DNA of 47,463 nucleotides from Sunxiuqinia dokdonensis (GCF_001270965.1 NZ_LGIA01000165.1:1-47463); one strand, 5' to 3'; counted from the stretch's first letter, positions 34,816 to 44,804 are shown. A program made the numbers and translations. Notes: generated by a model from the sequence alone, not told the origin.

Positions 34816-36591
34816 TCACTCGTGCGAGAAGGTACGAACAGTTTTTCTGTAGTCGGTAAATACGGTTGCCCTCGAAATAAAACCGATGTATTTTCCATCG
34901 TCGATCACCGCCAGATTGTATCGGCCGCTGGTCTCAAATTTTTCGGCCACGGTATGCATGGTATCATTCGGCGAAATAAAAAACTCGGGCATATACATCA
35001 AATCCTTAACAAAAACGGTATCGTAAAGCTCCTGCTTAAAAACAATATCGCGAATGTCATTCATTTTCACCATCCCTTTCAGCATGCCATCCTGATCGAC
35101 CACCGGAAACAGGTCGCGTTTTGAGCGGGAAATCGCCTGTACCAGATCGCCCAGTGTCGCTGCCGGATCAATAATTTCCAGGTCGGTTTCAATCAGTTCA
35201 CCCACTTCCATAAAGTGCAACACGGCTTTGTCCTTATGATGCGTAACCAATTGTCCCTCTTCGGCCAGGCGTTTGGTATAAATTGAATGCGGCTCAAACC
35301 GCATGATGGTGATGTAGGCCGCCAAAGCCGAAATTATCAACGGGAAGAAAAGCTCGTAACCGCCTGTAATCTCCGCCGTCAGAAAGATCCCAAGCAATGG
35401 CGCATGCATCACACCGGCCATCATGGCACTCATTCCGGCCAATGCGAAATTATCCAGGGGCAAATTCAATCCAAAAAGCAAGTTCAGGAAAAAAGCGATG
35501 AAGTATCCGCCTATGGCGCCAACAAACAAAGTGGGTGCAAAAATACCACCAATTCCACCGCTAGCCGTAGTTACCGACATGGCAATAACCTTGAAAAAGA
35601 GCAACGAGAGCAAAAACACCACAAAAAACCAGGGATTATCGCGAAATCCGTAAAACATGGAATTGTCCAGCAAGCTCAATCCCATGTCGTTGAACACTTT
35701 GTTGATGGAAGAATATCCTTCACCCCAAAGCGGCGGAAATACAAAAATAAGTACGCCAAGCGCTATTCCGCCATACAACAACCTTGAAATCTGTCGTTTA
35801 ACGCCTTTCATTCGTCGCTCAATCCACATGGTCACCCGGGTAAAGTAGAGCGAAAACAAGCCGGCAAAAATGCCCAGCAAAATGTAAAAAGGAATATTGG
35901 AAGCATCGAAAGAATGAATGACGTTGAATTTAAACAAAACGGCATCGCCCATGAAATAGACGGCAATGACCGCGGCGGTAATTCCGGAAATCAAAAGTGG
36001 CACCAATGAGGCCATGGTCAGGTCAAGCATCAGCACTTCGAGCGTAAAAACAATACCTGCAATGGGAGCCTTGAAAATGCCCGCAATCGCACCCGTTGCT
36101 CCACAACCAATCATCAGCATAATATCAGCTTGCCCAAGCTTGAAAAAACGCCCCAGGTTTGAACCAATTGCCGCACCGGTTAATACGACAGGCGCCTCGG
36201 CCCCTACCGAACCGCCGAAACCAATGGTAAAGCTACTGGTGATCATGGACGAGAATGAGTTATGCGGCTTAATTTTCCCCTTGTCCAGCGAGATCGATTT
36301 CAAGATTTTGGAAACACCGTGCCCAATATCATCTTTCACAAAAAACCGGATAATTAAAAGGGTAATGATGATGCCAATCACGGGAAGTGCTAGATACCAA
36401 TAATTTTCGGTTGTAATTACCGAATGCCCGACCAGCCGCGTATCAATAAAATGGATTAGATTTTTAAGGGTCAGCGCAGCCAAACCGCTAACCACACCAA
36501 TGATAAAACTGATCCAGTACAACTTTTTTGCACCCATCAACTGCTTAGCCAATGTATCCAGCTTCAACTTTTTTATACTCAACATGCTCAT
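34816..36591 (-). CDS. ClC-type chloride channel with CBS pair (second of tandem pair)
   Basis: 591-residue voltage-gated chloride channel family protein. The membrane domain carries GSVGAEAP (gating Glu region), KAPIAGIVFTLEVLM and GGIFAPTLF, the selectivity-filter motifs. At the site aligned with proton glutamate E203 of ClC-ec1 the residue is Val (LEV), as in channel-type ClCs. Two CBS motifs fill about 450-580. It starts 2 bp after the stop of its paralogue. It would carry chloride or another anion across the inner membrane; channel versus exchanger is inferred from the one residue only. Confidence 0.9.
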   Translation of the reverse strand: MSMLSIKKLKLDTLAKQLMGAKKLYWISFIIGVVSGLAALTLKNLIHFIDTRLVGHSVITTENYWYLALPVIGIIITLLIIRFFVKDDIGHGVSKILKSISLDKGKIKPHNSFSSMITSSFTIGFGGSVGAEAPVVLTGAAIGSNLGRFFKLGQADIMLMIGCGATGAIAGIFKAPIAGIVFTLEVLMLDLTMASLVPLLISGITAAVIAVYFMGDAVLFKFNVIHSFDASNIPFYILLGIFAGLFSLYFTRVTMWIERRMKGVKRQISRLLYGGIALGVLIFVFPPLWGEGYSSINKVFNDMGLSLLDNSMFYGFRDNPWFFVVFLLSLLFFKVIAMSVTTASGGIGGIFAPTLFVGAIGGYFIAFFLNLLFGLNLPLDNFALAGMSAMMAGVMHAPLLGIFLTAEITGGYELFFPLIISALAAYITIMRFEPHSIYTKRLAEEGQLVTHHKDKAVLHFMEVGELIETDLEIIDPAATLGDLVQAISRSKRDLFPVVDQDGMLKGMVKMNDIRDIVFKQELYDTVFVKDLMYMPEFFISPNDTMHTVAEKFETSGRYNLAVIDDGKYIGFISRATVFTDYRKTVRTFSHE

Positions 36592-36593
36592 CT

Positions 36594-38375
36594 TTATTCG
36601 TGTGAAAAGTCAGCCATTTTTTTCCGGTAGAAAGAAAAAACCCGGGCTCTCGAAATAAAACCAATGTATATACCCTGATCGATGACAGCCAAATTATACC
36701 GACCGCTCGATTCAAATTTTTCCACGACCTGTTCCATCGAATCGGTTGTAGAAATTGAATGTTCGGGCAGGTACATTAAGTGGCTTACGTGCACCTTATC
36801 GTACAATTCCTGCCTGAATATCAGATGCCTCACATCGTCCATCTTCACCATTCCCTTGAGGTAACCATCTTCGTCAACAATTGGAAACAGGTTCCGGTGC
36901 GCTTTTGAAATGGCGTCCGTAAGATCTCTCAAAGTAGAATCAGACCGTAAAACAACAAAGTCTGTCTCAACAAGCTTTTTTACTTCCATCATCCGGATGA
37001 TATTTAAATCTTTATCATGAGTCATGAGCTCCTTGCGCTTAGCCAACTGAATATGATAAACCGAATTGGGTGTAAACGCCTTCACTGTAAGGTAGGCAAA
37101 AGTAGCCACAATCATCAGCGGTACAAATAACTTGTAGCCACCCGAAATATCAGCAATCAAAAAAATTCCGGTTAAAGGTGCCTGCAGCACACCGGCAATT
37201 AGTCCGGCCATGCCTATTAAAGCAAAATTATTGATGCTCAACTGCTTCACTCCGGTCATGTTGATAAATTGGGCGAATAACATCCCGGTATTCACGCCCA
37301 TAAACAAGGTTGGCGCAAAGATACCACCGATACCGCCCGCTCCAAATGTCAGGGTGGTGGCAATAATTTTCAAAAGAACAACTGCAGCCAGAAGCATAAA
37401 TACGCTCCAATACTGATCTTTCAACTCAAAAAACAGCGAGTTATCATACAGGTAAGTCAAATCGCCTTCCAAGCACTTATTAATAGCTTCGTAGCCTTCA
37501 CCGTAAAGCGATGGGAAAAAGAAAATCAGAGCGCCAAGCCCGATACCGCCAACAGCGAGGCGATTCCATTTGCTTTGAATGCCTTCGAAAATATTTTCAA
37601 CACTCAAATACATTTTGGTGAAATAGGCCGAAACAAGGCCGGCAAAAATGCCCAGCAAAATGTAGTAGGGCAAATCGCTCATTTCGAAACTGGTCTCAAC
37701 CGAAAAGGGATACAGCACGTCTTGCCCCATGAAAAAGTACGAAGTGAGCACGGCAGCCGACGAAGCCAGCAGCAGCGGAACCAGTGAAAAAACGGTCAAG
37801 TCGATCATGATGACCTCAACGGCAAAAACGATGGCGGCAATGGGTGCTTTAAAAATGGCAGCCATGGCGCCTGCTGCAGCACAAGCCAACATCAGAATGG
37901 TATTCTTGTAGTTCAAACGAGCCACCCGCGAAATCCACGATCCGTAAGCCGCGCCGGTAGCCACAGTTGGCCCCTCCAACCCAACAGAACCGCCAAAGCC
38001 AACCGTAAATGCCGAGGTTAACACCGATGAGAACAAATTATGTCGGCTCAGTTCGCCACGCCGTCGGGATAGGCTGTGCAAAACGTTGGGAATTCCGTGC
38101 CTGACCGGACTTTTTATGAGGTAATTGACGATTAAAACAGCTACGAAGATTCCAATGATCGGAAGAATGAAATAGCTGTAGTGCTCCACATTATTTCCTG
38201 TGGTCAGGGTATGCACCAACCGCTCGGTAAGCCACACCGCATTTTTGATAAGCGTAGCAGCAAGCCCGGCAATAATACCAATTACCACACTTAAAATCAC
38301 CACAAAACGACGTTCGCTCAAATGTCGTAAACGCCAACGGTGAAAACGCACAATCAAGGGCAACTTGTTTTCCAT
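36594..38375 (-). CDS. ClC-type chloride channel with CBS pair (first of tandem pair)
   Basis: 593-residue paralogue, upstream in the same operon. It has GSVGLEGP, KAPIAAIVFAVEVIM and GGIFAPTLFMG. As in its partner the E203-equivalent is Val (VEV). The CBS region contains VDEDGYLKGMVKMDDV and ends YIGFISRARVFSFYR. The two proteins are clearly duplicates, sharing their C-terminal ending pattern (FSHE). A -7 element lies a few bases before the ATG, so this is the first gene and the transcript is near-leaderless. Confidence 0.9.
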   Translation of the reverse strand: MENKLPLIVRFHRWRLRHLSERRFVVILSVVIGIIAGLAATLIKNAVWLTERLVHTLTTGNNVEHYSYFILPIIGIFVAVLIVNYLIKSPVRHGIPNVLHSLSRRRGELSRHNLFSSVLTSAFTVGFGGSVGLEGPTVATGAAYGSWISRVARLNYKNTILMLACAAAGAMAAIFKAPIAAIVFAVEVIMIDLTVFSLVPLLLASSAAVLTSYFFMGQDVLYPFSVETSFEMSDLPYYILLGIFAGLVSAYFTKMYLSVENIFEGIQSKWNRLAVGGIGLGALIFFFPSLYGEGYEAINKCLEGDLTYLYDNSLFFELKDQYWSVFMLLAAVVLLKIIATTLTFGAGGIGGIFAPTLFMGVNTGMLFAQFINMTGVKQLSINNFALIGMAGLIAGVLQAPLTGIFLIADISGGYKLFVPLMIVATFAYLTVKAFTPNSVYHIQLAKRKELMTHDKDLNIIRMMEVKKLVETDFVVLRSDSTLRDLTDAISKAHRNLFPIVDEDGYLKGMVKMDDVRHLIFRQELYDKVHVSHLMYLPEHSISTTDSMEQVVEKFESSGRYNLAVIDQGIYIGFISRARVFSFYRKKMADFSHE

Positions 38376-38382
38376 TTGAGCG

Positions 38383-38390
38383 CAAAAGTA
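38383..38390 (-). promoter_or_regulatory. Promoter -7 element for the ClC operon, near-leaderless
   Basis: Minus-strand TACTTTTG ends 7 bp before the ATG at 38375, the same layout as queA. Confidence 0.55.
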
Positions 38391-38419
38391 ATAAAAGGCG
38401 AATTAAATAAGGATCGAAA

Positions 38420-40813
38420 CTATTTTTTCTTTTTGAAAATTCCTTTGATCACTTCCCAAACTTTTGGCTTGTCTTTCGCTGCATCCGACTCTCTGATTTC
38501 CTGCAACTTATCTTCTTTTGACTGTCCGGCAAACAGTCGCTCAATGAAGTTATCCTCCCCTTCCAGTTCAAATAACTCCTTGTAGGGTGGAATATCCAAA
38601 TCGGCAAGCAACTCCTGGTCCAGCGGCGGGAACGAGGCATATTGCATATTTTTGTAGCGGGAATCGCGATATAGCTTATGAAAGAATTTGCCCACAATGG
38701 GCAATGCCATGTAGGCGCCTTGTCCAAATCGAATGGTTCGAAAGTGAACACCGGGATCCTCAGCCCCAACCCAGCAACCGGTTACCAAATCGGGCGTTAT
38801 GCCCACAAACCAGCCATCCGAATGATTCTGGGTGGTCCCGGTTTTGCCGGCAAAATCGCCCGGAATGTGATAAACCGAACGAATGGAAGTCCCGGTTCCA
38901 TTGTTGACCGCCGTCTGCATCATTCGAGTAACAATCTGGCAATTGACCGCATTCAGGCTGGTTGGTTCGCCAAGCTCAGGCACAAACTCCTCGAGCATTT
39001 CACCTTGATTGTTGGCTATCGAAACCAGATAATTGGGCTGCACCCGAATGCCGCGATTTGAAATGGTGGCATAAGCAAACAACAATTCTTTCAAACTCAT
39101 TGATGCGACGCCCAAAGCCAGCGATGGAAATTTGGGCAGGTCGCTTGAAATACCCAATTCTCTGGAGATTGAAACGGTTTCCTCAATCCCCGTTTTCATC
39201 ATCACATCAACCGCCACCGTATTAAGCGATTGCGACAAGGCACCTTCCATCGAATAAAACCCTTGATACTCATCGTGCGAATTGCTGGGCGACCAATCCT
39301 GGTAATCTTCGTAAACCTTTTTCTCGTTTGGATAATACTCAAACGGGCTTAATCCATTCTCCAATGCCGCCAAATAAACAAAGGGCTTGAAAGTCGATCC
39401 AACCTGTCGTTTTGATATCACATGATCGTATTTAAAAAAACGGAAATCAATACCACCAACCCAGGCTTTCAACGCACCGGAAGACGGCTCAACAGCCAAA
39501 AAGCCCGAATTCAAGTAGCGCAGGTAATGCTTCACCGAATCGAGCGGGGTAGTTTCCACTTGTTTCAGCCCATCCCAGGTAAACAAGGTCGTATTTATTT
39601 TTTGCTGAAATGCCGCGTCAATTTGCTCGTTTGTTTTTCCACTGGCCTTCATAGCCTGATAGCGCTCCGAGCGCTTGACTGCCCGTTGCAAAATGCTGGC
39701 ATCGCCACGCCACGGGTCAGCACCACTCCAATGATCGTCGAATACATTTTGAAGATTCTGCATGTACTCCTGAACCGACTGCGTGGCGAAATACTGCAAA
39801 TCGTAGTTGATGGTCGTTTCAATTCGAAGTCCGTCGGTGTACAAATTGTAGGGTTCGCCGTTGTCCTTGGTGTGATTGGCACACCAATCGAGCAGCTCGG
39901 GTTTAAGCATTTCCAAAAAGTATGGAGCCGGCCCCTCGTTGTAAGAGATTCGACGATATTTCAAGCTCAGGGGTTTAGCCTGAAAAATATCTCCCTCCGC
40001 TTCAGTTAAAAAATCATTGGCCACCATTTGACTAATCACCACATTGCGCCTTGCTTTCGAGCGCTCAGGATTGATCCTCGGATTGTAGGTGTAATTTGCC
40101 TTGAGCATGCCAACCAATACGGCGGCCTCATCCACCGTCAGGTTTCGTGGGCTTTTGCTGAAAAACCTTTCCGAAGCCACCTCAATACCAAAAATATTTT
40201 CGCCAAACGGAACTGTATTTAGGTACAAGGTGAGAATCTCTTCTTTGGAATAAATCCGCTCCAAACGATAGGCGATAATGGCTTCGCGCAACTTATTGAC
40301 CGGCATGCTAAAAATCCACAAATCGTTTCGCGGAAACAGATTTTTTGCGATCTGCTGACTCAAGGTGCTACCGCCGCCCGAACTGCGATTCTGCAATAAA
40401 ATGGTTTTAAAAAACACCCGCATCAAGGCAATCTCGTCCACTCCGCGATGCTCATAAAAACGGGCATCCTCCGTTGCAATCAGGGCATTGATCACATTGG
40501 GCGAAATTTCATCAAACCGGACATTGCTTCGATTTTCAACATAGTAACGCCCCAGCAATTTTCCATCTTCTGAGAAAACTTCAGAGGCCTGCGGATTCTT
40601 TATTTCGTTGAGCTGTCTGGAACTGGGCACATGACCTGTAAAACCCAGATACACCAGCATAAAAAAGGTAAAAAACAAAACCAAACCAACAACAGCCAGT
40701 TGCAGCAGAATCAGCCAAATCCTGCGCTTTCCGCGTTTCGATTTGCTTTTCCTCGGTTTAGTAGCTGGCTTTTGTTTCTTTGTTTGTATCTTATTCAATT
40801 TCTTTGAAGTCAT
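38420..40813 (-). CDS. Class A penicillin-binding protein 1A
   Basis: Bifunctional peptidoglycan synthase, 797 residues from the ATG at 40813 (an in-frame extension upstream is spurious since it crosses the promoter and the divergent gene). A basic cytoplasmic N-terminus (about 1-30) precedes one membrane helix at 31-57. The GT51 glycosyltransferase domain has ATEDARFYEHRG with Glu115. The transpeptidase domain has S473-TFK, the SLN motif near 529-531 and KTGTTQN near 645. The C-terminal tail is lysine-rich. It is monocistronic and diverges from the TIGR01777 gene. Confidence 0.95.
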   Translation of the reverse strand: MTSKKLNKIQTKKQKPATKPRKSKSKRGKRRIWLILLQLAVVGLVLFFTFFMLVYLGFTGHVPSSRQLNEIKNPQASEVFSEDGKLLGRYYVENRSNVRFDEISPNVINALIATEDARFYEHRGVDEIALMRVFFKTILLQNRSSGGGSTLSQQIAKNLFPRNDLWIFSMPVNKLREAIIAYRLERIYSKEEILTLYLNTVPFGENIFGIEVASERFFSKSPRNLTVDEAAVLVGMLKANYTYNPRINPERSKARRNVVISQMVANDFLTEAEGDIFQAKPLSLKYRRISYNEGPAPYFLEMLKPELLDWCANHTKDNGEPYNLYTDGLRIETTINYDLQYFATQSVQEYMQNLQNVFDDHWSGADPWRGDASILQRAVKRSERYQAMKASGKTNEQIDAAFQQKINTTLFTWDGLKQVETTPLDSVKHYLRYLNSGFLAVEPSSGALKAWVGGIDFRFFKYDHVISKRQVGSTFKPFVYLAALENGLSPFEYYPNEKKVYEDYQDWSPSNSHDEYQGFYSMEGALSQSLNTVAVDVMMKTGIEETVSISRELGISSDLPKFPSLALGVASMSLKELLFAYATISNRGIRVQPNYLVSIANNQGEMLEEFVPELGEPTSLNAVNCQIVTRMMQTAVNNGTGTSIRSVYHIPGDFAGKTGTTQNHSDGWFVGITPDLVTGCWVGAEDPGVHFRTIRFGQGAYMALPIVGKFFHKLYRDSRYKNMQYASFPPLDQELLADLDIPPYKELFELEGEDNFIERLFAGQSKEDKLQEIRESDAAKDKPKVWEVIKGIFKKKK

Positions 40814-40834
40814 TTTTATCAGGGTTAGAAAAAA

Positions 40835-40842
40835 CAAAATTA
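40835..40842 (-). promoter_or_regulatory. Promoter -7 element for PBP1A
   Basis: Minus-strand TAATTTTG, 21 bp before the ATG at 40813, in the 106-bp divergent spacer. Confidence 0.5.
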
Positions 40843-40919
40843 GATAAATAAAACGGAAGGACTGGCCCAAATTAGTACTTACAGTTAAGAACTTTTCAAT
40901 TGCCAAGTTTGTCTTTAGA

Positions 40920-41807
40920 ATGAATATTAAGATTGATACCGGAATGAAAGTAGTGATGACAGGGGCGAGTGGCTTTCTTGGCCAGAACATAATCGAAGAA
41001 CTTCAGAAAAAACAGATTGAAATTAATGGCCTTGACCGGAAACTTTTATATGGTGATCCGAATAAGCTGGCTGAAAAACTGGCCGGTGCCGACGCGGTGA
41101 TAAATCTTGCCGGAGCACCGATCATCAAACGCTGGACATCAAAAAATAAAGCCATCATTTATAACAGCCGTGTTTTGACCACTAAAAACCTCACGAGGGC
41201 CATCAACAGCCTGCCGAAAGCCATGCAGCCTAATACCTTCGTTTCGGCATCAGCTGTGGGCATTTATCGCGAAGGAATGGTTCACGATGAATCCAGCTCG
41301 AGGTTTGCCAACCATTTTGCTGCACGCGTAACCGACGACTGGGAAGACGCTTTGGTTGACTTACCAGACACGATTCGCCAGGTGATTTTTCGAATTGGAG
41401 TGGTCTTAGGCAAAGATTCGCAGTTTATTCAGCAAGTTTTACCCGTTTTCAAAATGGGTTTGGGAGGAAAGATTGGCACGGGAAAACAAGCCTTTCCCTT
41501 TATTCATCTTCATGATTTAGTTCAGGCATTTGTACAATCCGTAACCGACGAGGGCTACCTTGGGATTTATAACTTGGTAGCTCCACAGCAAATCGACAAC
41601 AAAACCTTCACCCAGATTCTTGCGAAAAAACTTAATCGTCCGGCTATACTTCCGGTTCCCGCTTTCGCACTAAAATTGCTTTATGGAAAAGCTTCAACCT
41701 TAATTTTAAAAAACCCGGTGGTTCTTCCAAAACGCCTTGAAATGCAGAACTTTGCTCACCAGTTTCCGACAATGGAATCCTGTCTGGATCAAATTCTTGA
41801 CCAGTAA
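40920..41807 (+). CDS. TIGR01777-family NAD-dependent epimerase (SDR39U1-like)
   Basis: 295-residue extended-type SDR of the TIGR01777/YfcH group. The Rossmann motif TGASGFLG lies near 14-21, and VINLAGAPI near 60 is diagnostic of this family. The C-terminal DUF1731 segment PVVLPKRLE...F.FPT lies near 264-285. The substrate is unknown; related proteins are linked to nucleotide-sugar or lipid steps. The ATG at 40920 is used, but MKVVMTG at 40944 is a plausible shorter start that is more typical for the family. Confidence 0.87.
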   Translation: MNIKIDTGMKVVMTGASGFLGQNIIEELQKKQIEINGLDRKLLYGDPNKLAEKLAGADAVINLAGAPIIKRWTSKNKAIIYNSRVLTTKNLTRAINSLPKAMQPNTFVSASAVGIYREGMVHDESSSRFANHFAARVTDDWEDALVDLPDTIRQVIFRIGVVLGKDSQFIQQVLPVFKMGLGGKIGTGKQAFPFIHLHDLVQAFVQSVTDEGYLGIYNLVAPQQIDNKTFTQILAKKLNRPAILPVPAFALKLLYGKASTLILKNPVVLPKRLEMQNFAHQFPTMESCLDQILDQ

Positions 41808-41836
41808 TACATTGACTACGCATTTGCGTCAAGCAA

Positions 41837-41864
41837 AAAGCCCTGCACCAAAGTGCAAGGCTTT
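41837..41864. terminator. Bidirectional terminator between the epimerase gene and pckA
   Basis: Stem AAAGCC-C-TGCAC / GTGCA-A-GGCTTT with one mismatch and a CAAA loop, between two convergent stop codons. Confidence 0.7.
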
Positions 41865-41885
41865 CCATTAATCATACCCGTTAAA

Positions 41886-43487
41886 TTACAACTGAGGACC
41901 GGCAGCAACCAATGCTTTACCAGCTTCGTTATCAGTATATTTTTCGAAATTTTTGATAAAACGGGCTCCCAGGTCTTTTGCTTTTGCGTCCCATTCCGCC
42001 GCATCGGCATAAGTATCGCGGGGATCCAACACTTTCGTATCCACACCTTTCAATTCGGTAGGAATTTCCAAGTTGAATACCGGCAAGTTCTTGGTCGGTG
42101 CGCCTTCGATAGAACCATCAAGAATTGCCGTAATAATTCCACGGGTATCTTTAATAGAAATTCGCTTTCCGGTACCATTCCATCCGGTATTTACCAGGTA
42201 AGCCTCGGCACCATGCTCTTCCATTTTTTTCACCAATTCCTCACCATATCTTGTTGGGTGAAGTGACAGGAAAGCAGCACCAAAACAAGCTGAGAAAGTA
42301 GGCTGCGGAGTAGTTACACCGCGCTCAGTTCCAGCTAATTTAGCAGTAAATCCACTCAAGAAATGATACTGAGTTTGCTCAGGGGTCAACTTTGCAACCG
42401 GAGGTAGCACGCCAAATGCATCGGCAGTCAGGAAAATGACTTTGTTTGCATGGCCCGCTTTTGAAACTGGCTTGACAATGTTCTCGATGTGGTAAATTGG
42501 GTACGAAACACGTGTGTTTGCGGTCACCGAACTATCATTGAAATCGATTTTACCAGCTGCATCAACCGTGACGTTTTCCAACAGCGCGTTGCGCTTGATT
42601 GCACCATAGATCTCTGGTTCAGCATCTTTGTCCAGGTTAATCGTTTTGGCATAACAGCCACCTTCAAAGTTGAAGATACCATCATCATCCCAACCATGCT
42701 CATCATCACCAATCAGTTTGCGATTCGGATCGGTTGAAAGTGTTGTTTTACCCGTGCCTGAAAGGCCAAAAAAGATAGCGACATCACCTTTATCGCCTAC
42801 GTTGGCCGAACAGTGCATCGAAGCGATTCCGGCTTTTGGCAAATAGTAGTTCATCATGGCGAACATCCCTTTTTTCATCTCACCACCATACCAACTTCCG
42901 CCAATAACCTGCATCTTTTCTTTCAGGTTGAAAACTGTGTAAACTTCCGAGTTCATGCCAAATTCCTGCCACCTAGCGTTTGTTGTTTTCGACGCATTCA
43001 TGACCACAAAATCGGGCTCTCCGAAAGTTTCCAATTCTTCGGCAGTTGGACGGATAAACATGTTTTTAACAAAGTGCGCCTGCCAGGCCACCTCCATGAT
43101 GAACCGAATTTTCAAACGCGAGTTTTCATTCGCACCAAGAAAAGTATCAACAACATACAACCGCTTGTTTGAAAGTTGCTTCGTTGTAATTTCCTTTAAG
43201 TGCGACCAAGCTTCTTCAGAAACTTTTTTGTTGTCGTTTGGAGACTCCGGCGATGTCCACCAAATATCACGCGATTCATCGTTCTCCACAATGAACTTGT
43301 CTTTTGGCGAACGGCCGGTAAACACTCCGGTCATCACGTTTACAGCGTCTAACTCTGTTAACTGACCTTTCTCGAAGCCATTCAGCCCAGGCTTCATTTC
43401 CTCTTCAAATAATTGCTCGTAAGAAGGGTTATGTACAATTTCCTTAACATCAACAATGCCGTACTTCGACAAATCTAAATTTTTCAT
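41886..43487 (-). CDS. pckA: ATP-dependent phosphoenolpyruvate carboxykinase
   Basis: Converts oxaloacetate and ATP to phosphoenolpyruvate in gluconeogenesis, or runs in the reverse direction during fermentative succinate formation. 533 residues from the ATG at 43487; an upstream TTG at 43496 would add only three. The ATP P-loop GLSGTGKT is at 241-248, the metal and PEP site around His225 ([12 protein letters not shown]), and the substrate Arg region TGRSPKDKF near 57-65. The leader contains three copies of TTGTTGGA (see findings). Confidence 0.97.
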   Translation of the reverse strand: MKNLDLSKYGIVDVKEIVHNPSYEQLFEEEMKPGLNGFEKGQLTELDAVNVMTGVFTGRSPKDKFIVENDESRDIWWTSPESPNDNKKVSEEAWSHLKEITTKQLSNKRLYVVDTFLGANENSRLKIRFIMEVAWQAHFVKNMFIRPTAEELETFGEPDFVVMNASKTTNARWQEFGMNSEVYTVFNLKEKMQVIGGSWYGGEMKKGMFAMMNYYLPKAGIASMHCSANVGDKGDVAIFFGLSGTGKTTLSTDPNRKLIGDDEHGWDDDGIFNFEGGCYAKTINLDKDAEPEIYGAIKRNALLENVTVDAAGKIDFNDSSVTANTRVSYPIYHIENIVKPVSKAGHANKVIFLTADAFGVLPPVAKLTPEQTQYHFLSGFTAKLAGTERGVTTPQPTFSACFGAAFLSLHPTRYGEELVKKMEEHGAEAYLVNTGWNGTGKRISIKDTRGIITAILDGSIEGAPTKNLPVFNLEIPTELKGVDTKVLDPRDTYADAAEWDAKAKDLGARFIKNFEKYTDNEAGKALVAAGPQL

Positions 43488-43488
43488 A

Positions 43489-43539
43489 TCCAACAATTAA
43501 AAATTAATAGTTCCAACAAAGATTGAATAGCTCCAACAA
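43489..43539 (-). promoter_or_regulatory. Three TTGTTGGA repeats in the pckA leader
   Basis: Read on the minus strand, TTGTTGGA occurs at 43532-43539, 43512-43519 and 43489-43496, spaced 20 and 23 bp. The last copy is next to the start codon and includes a GGA that could act in ribosome binding. The downstream two share a longer word (ATAGnTCCAACAAA on plus). A role in binding a regulator or RNA structure is inferred. Confidence 0.4.
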
Positions 43540-43560
43540 ACTATTTTTTATCTCTAAAGA

Positions 43561-43568
43561 CAAAAATA
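43561..43568 (-). promoter_or_regulatory. Promoter -7 element for pckA
   Basis: Minus-strand TATTTTTG, 73 bp before the ATG, so the repeats above lie in the 5' leader. Confidence 0.5.
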
Positions 43569-43638
43569 ATTGATTTTCCCGACGAGCTCCGGTCCGGATT
43601 TTGAAATAACGATAAGTTCAGAACAAAATATAAAAAAA

Positions 43639-43668
43639 AAGGCAGCGCATTTACTAATGCGCTGCCTT
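43639..43668 (-). terminator. Terminator of xerD
   Basis: Perfect 13-bp stem at 43639-43651 and 43656-43668 with a TACT loop, followed on the minus strand by nine T residues. Confidence 0.9.
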
Positions 43669-43739
43669 GCAGTCTTATATCGACAAAAAATCGACAAATG
43701 TAAAGTGTTAAGAAATTGTTAACAGAACCAATTAATTTC

Positions 43740-44639
43740 TTAAGATCTTGGATGAAATTGACTGATGGTTGATTTCAGGTAGTCGCGATCCAAATGGGTA
43801 TAAATTTCTGTTGTCAAAATTGACTCATGCCCTAACATTTCCTGAACAGCACGCAGGTCGGCTCCTCCCGAAATCAAATGAGTAGCGAACGAATGGCGGA
43901 AAGTGTGCGGACTGATTTTTTTGTCCATGCCCACTTTTTGCGCTAAATTTTTGATGATGGTAAAAATCATCACACGGCTTAATTTTTTACCCCTGCGGTT
44001 CAGGAATAAAACATTTTCGCTTTCCGGACTAATTCTCAAGGTTTTCCGATAACCGTTGAGATATTTGTTGATTTCAACCACTGCCTTTTCACTGACAGGT
44101 ACTAAGCGCTCTTTCTCCGATTTTCCTTCGACCTTAACAAAGCCTTGTTCAAAGAATAAATTGGTAACCTTCAGGTTGACCAATTCTGACACGCGTAATC
44201 CACAGCTGTACAAAGTTTCAAGCATTGCCTTGTTTCGCTGTCCTTCCGGTTTTTCCAGATCAACAGCGTCAATAATGGTGTCAATTTCTTCCATGGTTAA
44301 AACATCCGGAAGCTTGCGACCAATTTTCGGCGATTCCAGTAATGTGGTTGGGTCGCCTTGAATTTTACCTTCAATCAACAAATACTTAAAGAATGATTTA
44401 ATCCCTGAGATTGTGCGCGCCTGGGTTCTTGGCGATACGCCTCGATCATTCAGATGCTCCACAAAACTTCTTAAGTGATTTAGTTTCACTTTTTCAGGTG
44501 CCAGCTTTTTAAAATTTCCTTCCAAAAAAACCATCAGCTTGTTAATGTCATTCACATAAGCCGCGATGGAATTCTGTGATAAAGATTTCTCCAGCCTCAA
44601 GAAATTCTCAAAACCTTTTTTGCTATCTTCCCATTTCAT
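43740..44639 (-). CDS. xerD: Site-specific tyrosine recombinase XerD
   Basis: 299-residue chromosome-dimer resolution recombinase acting with XerC and FtsK at dif. All six catalytic residues are present: Arg149 (GLRVSEL), Lys173, His245, Arg248 (HTFRHSFATHL), His271 (GHESI) and Tyr280 (EIYTHL). The N-terminal SAM-like core-binding domain covers about 5-95. It diverges from aroQ and pyk, an arrangement that recurs in Bacteroides (known synteny), which supports XerD over a mobile-element integrase. No dif-like site was noticed nearby. Confidence 0.93.
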   Translation of the reverse strand: MKWEDSKKGFENFLRLEKSLSQNSIAAYVNDINKLMVFLEGNFKKLAPEKVKLNHLRSFVEHLNDRGVSPRTQARTISGIKSFFKYLLIEGKIQGDPTTLLESPKIGRKLPDVLTMEEIDTIIDAVDLEKPEGQRNKAMLETLYSCGLRVSELVNLKVTNLFFEQGFVKVEGKSEKERLVPVSEKAVVEINKYLNGYRKTLRISPESENVLFLNRRGKKLSRVMIFTIIKNLAQKVGMDKKISPHTFRHSFATHLISGGADLRAVQEMLGHESILTTEIYTHLDRDYLKSTISQFHPRS

Positions 44640-44804
44640 AATTAAAAGAATTTAAATTTGTTCTCAAATCAATTTTAGTAATTTTGGTTCTGTAGTTTTC
44701 AAGCGTATTCTAATTAAATAGTTTCTTCCCCAAGAATACATAATTATCACTACGCCCTTCGACTTGGGAAAGTTACTAAAATTTTAAATAAAAGCACAAT
44801 AAAA

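Noticed and set aside
43740-44639. Mobile-element integrase
   Set aside because: Length, catalytic set and gene order with aroQ and pyk fit housekeeping XerD, and no attachment site or cargo is visible.
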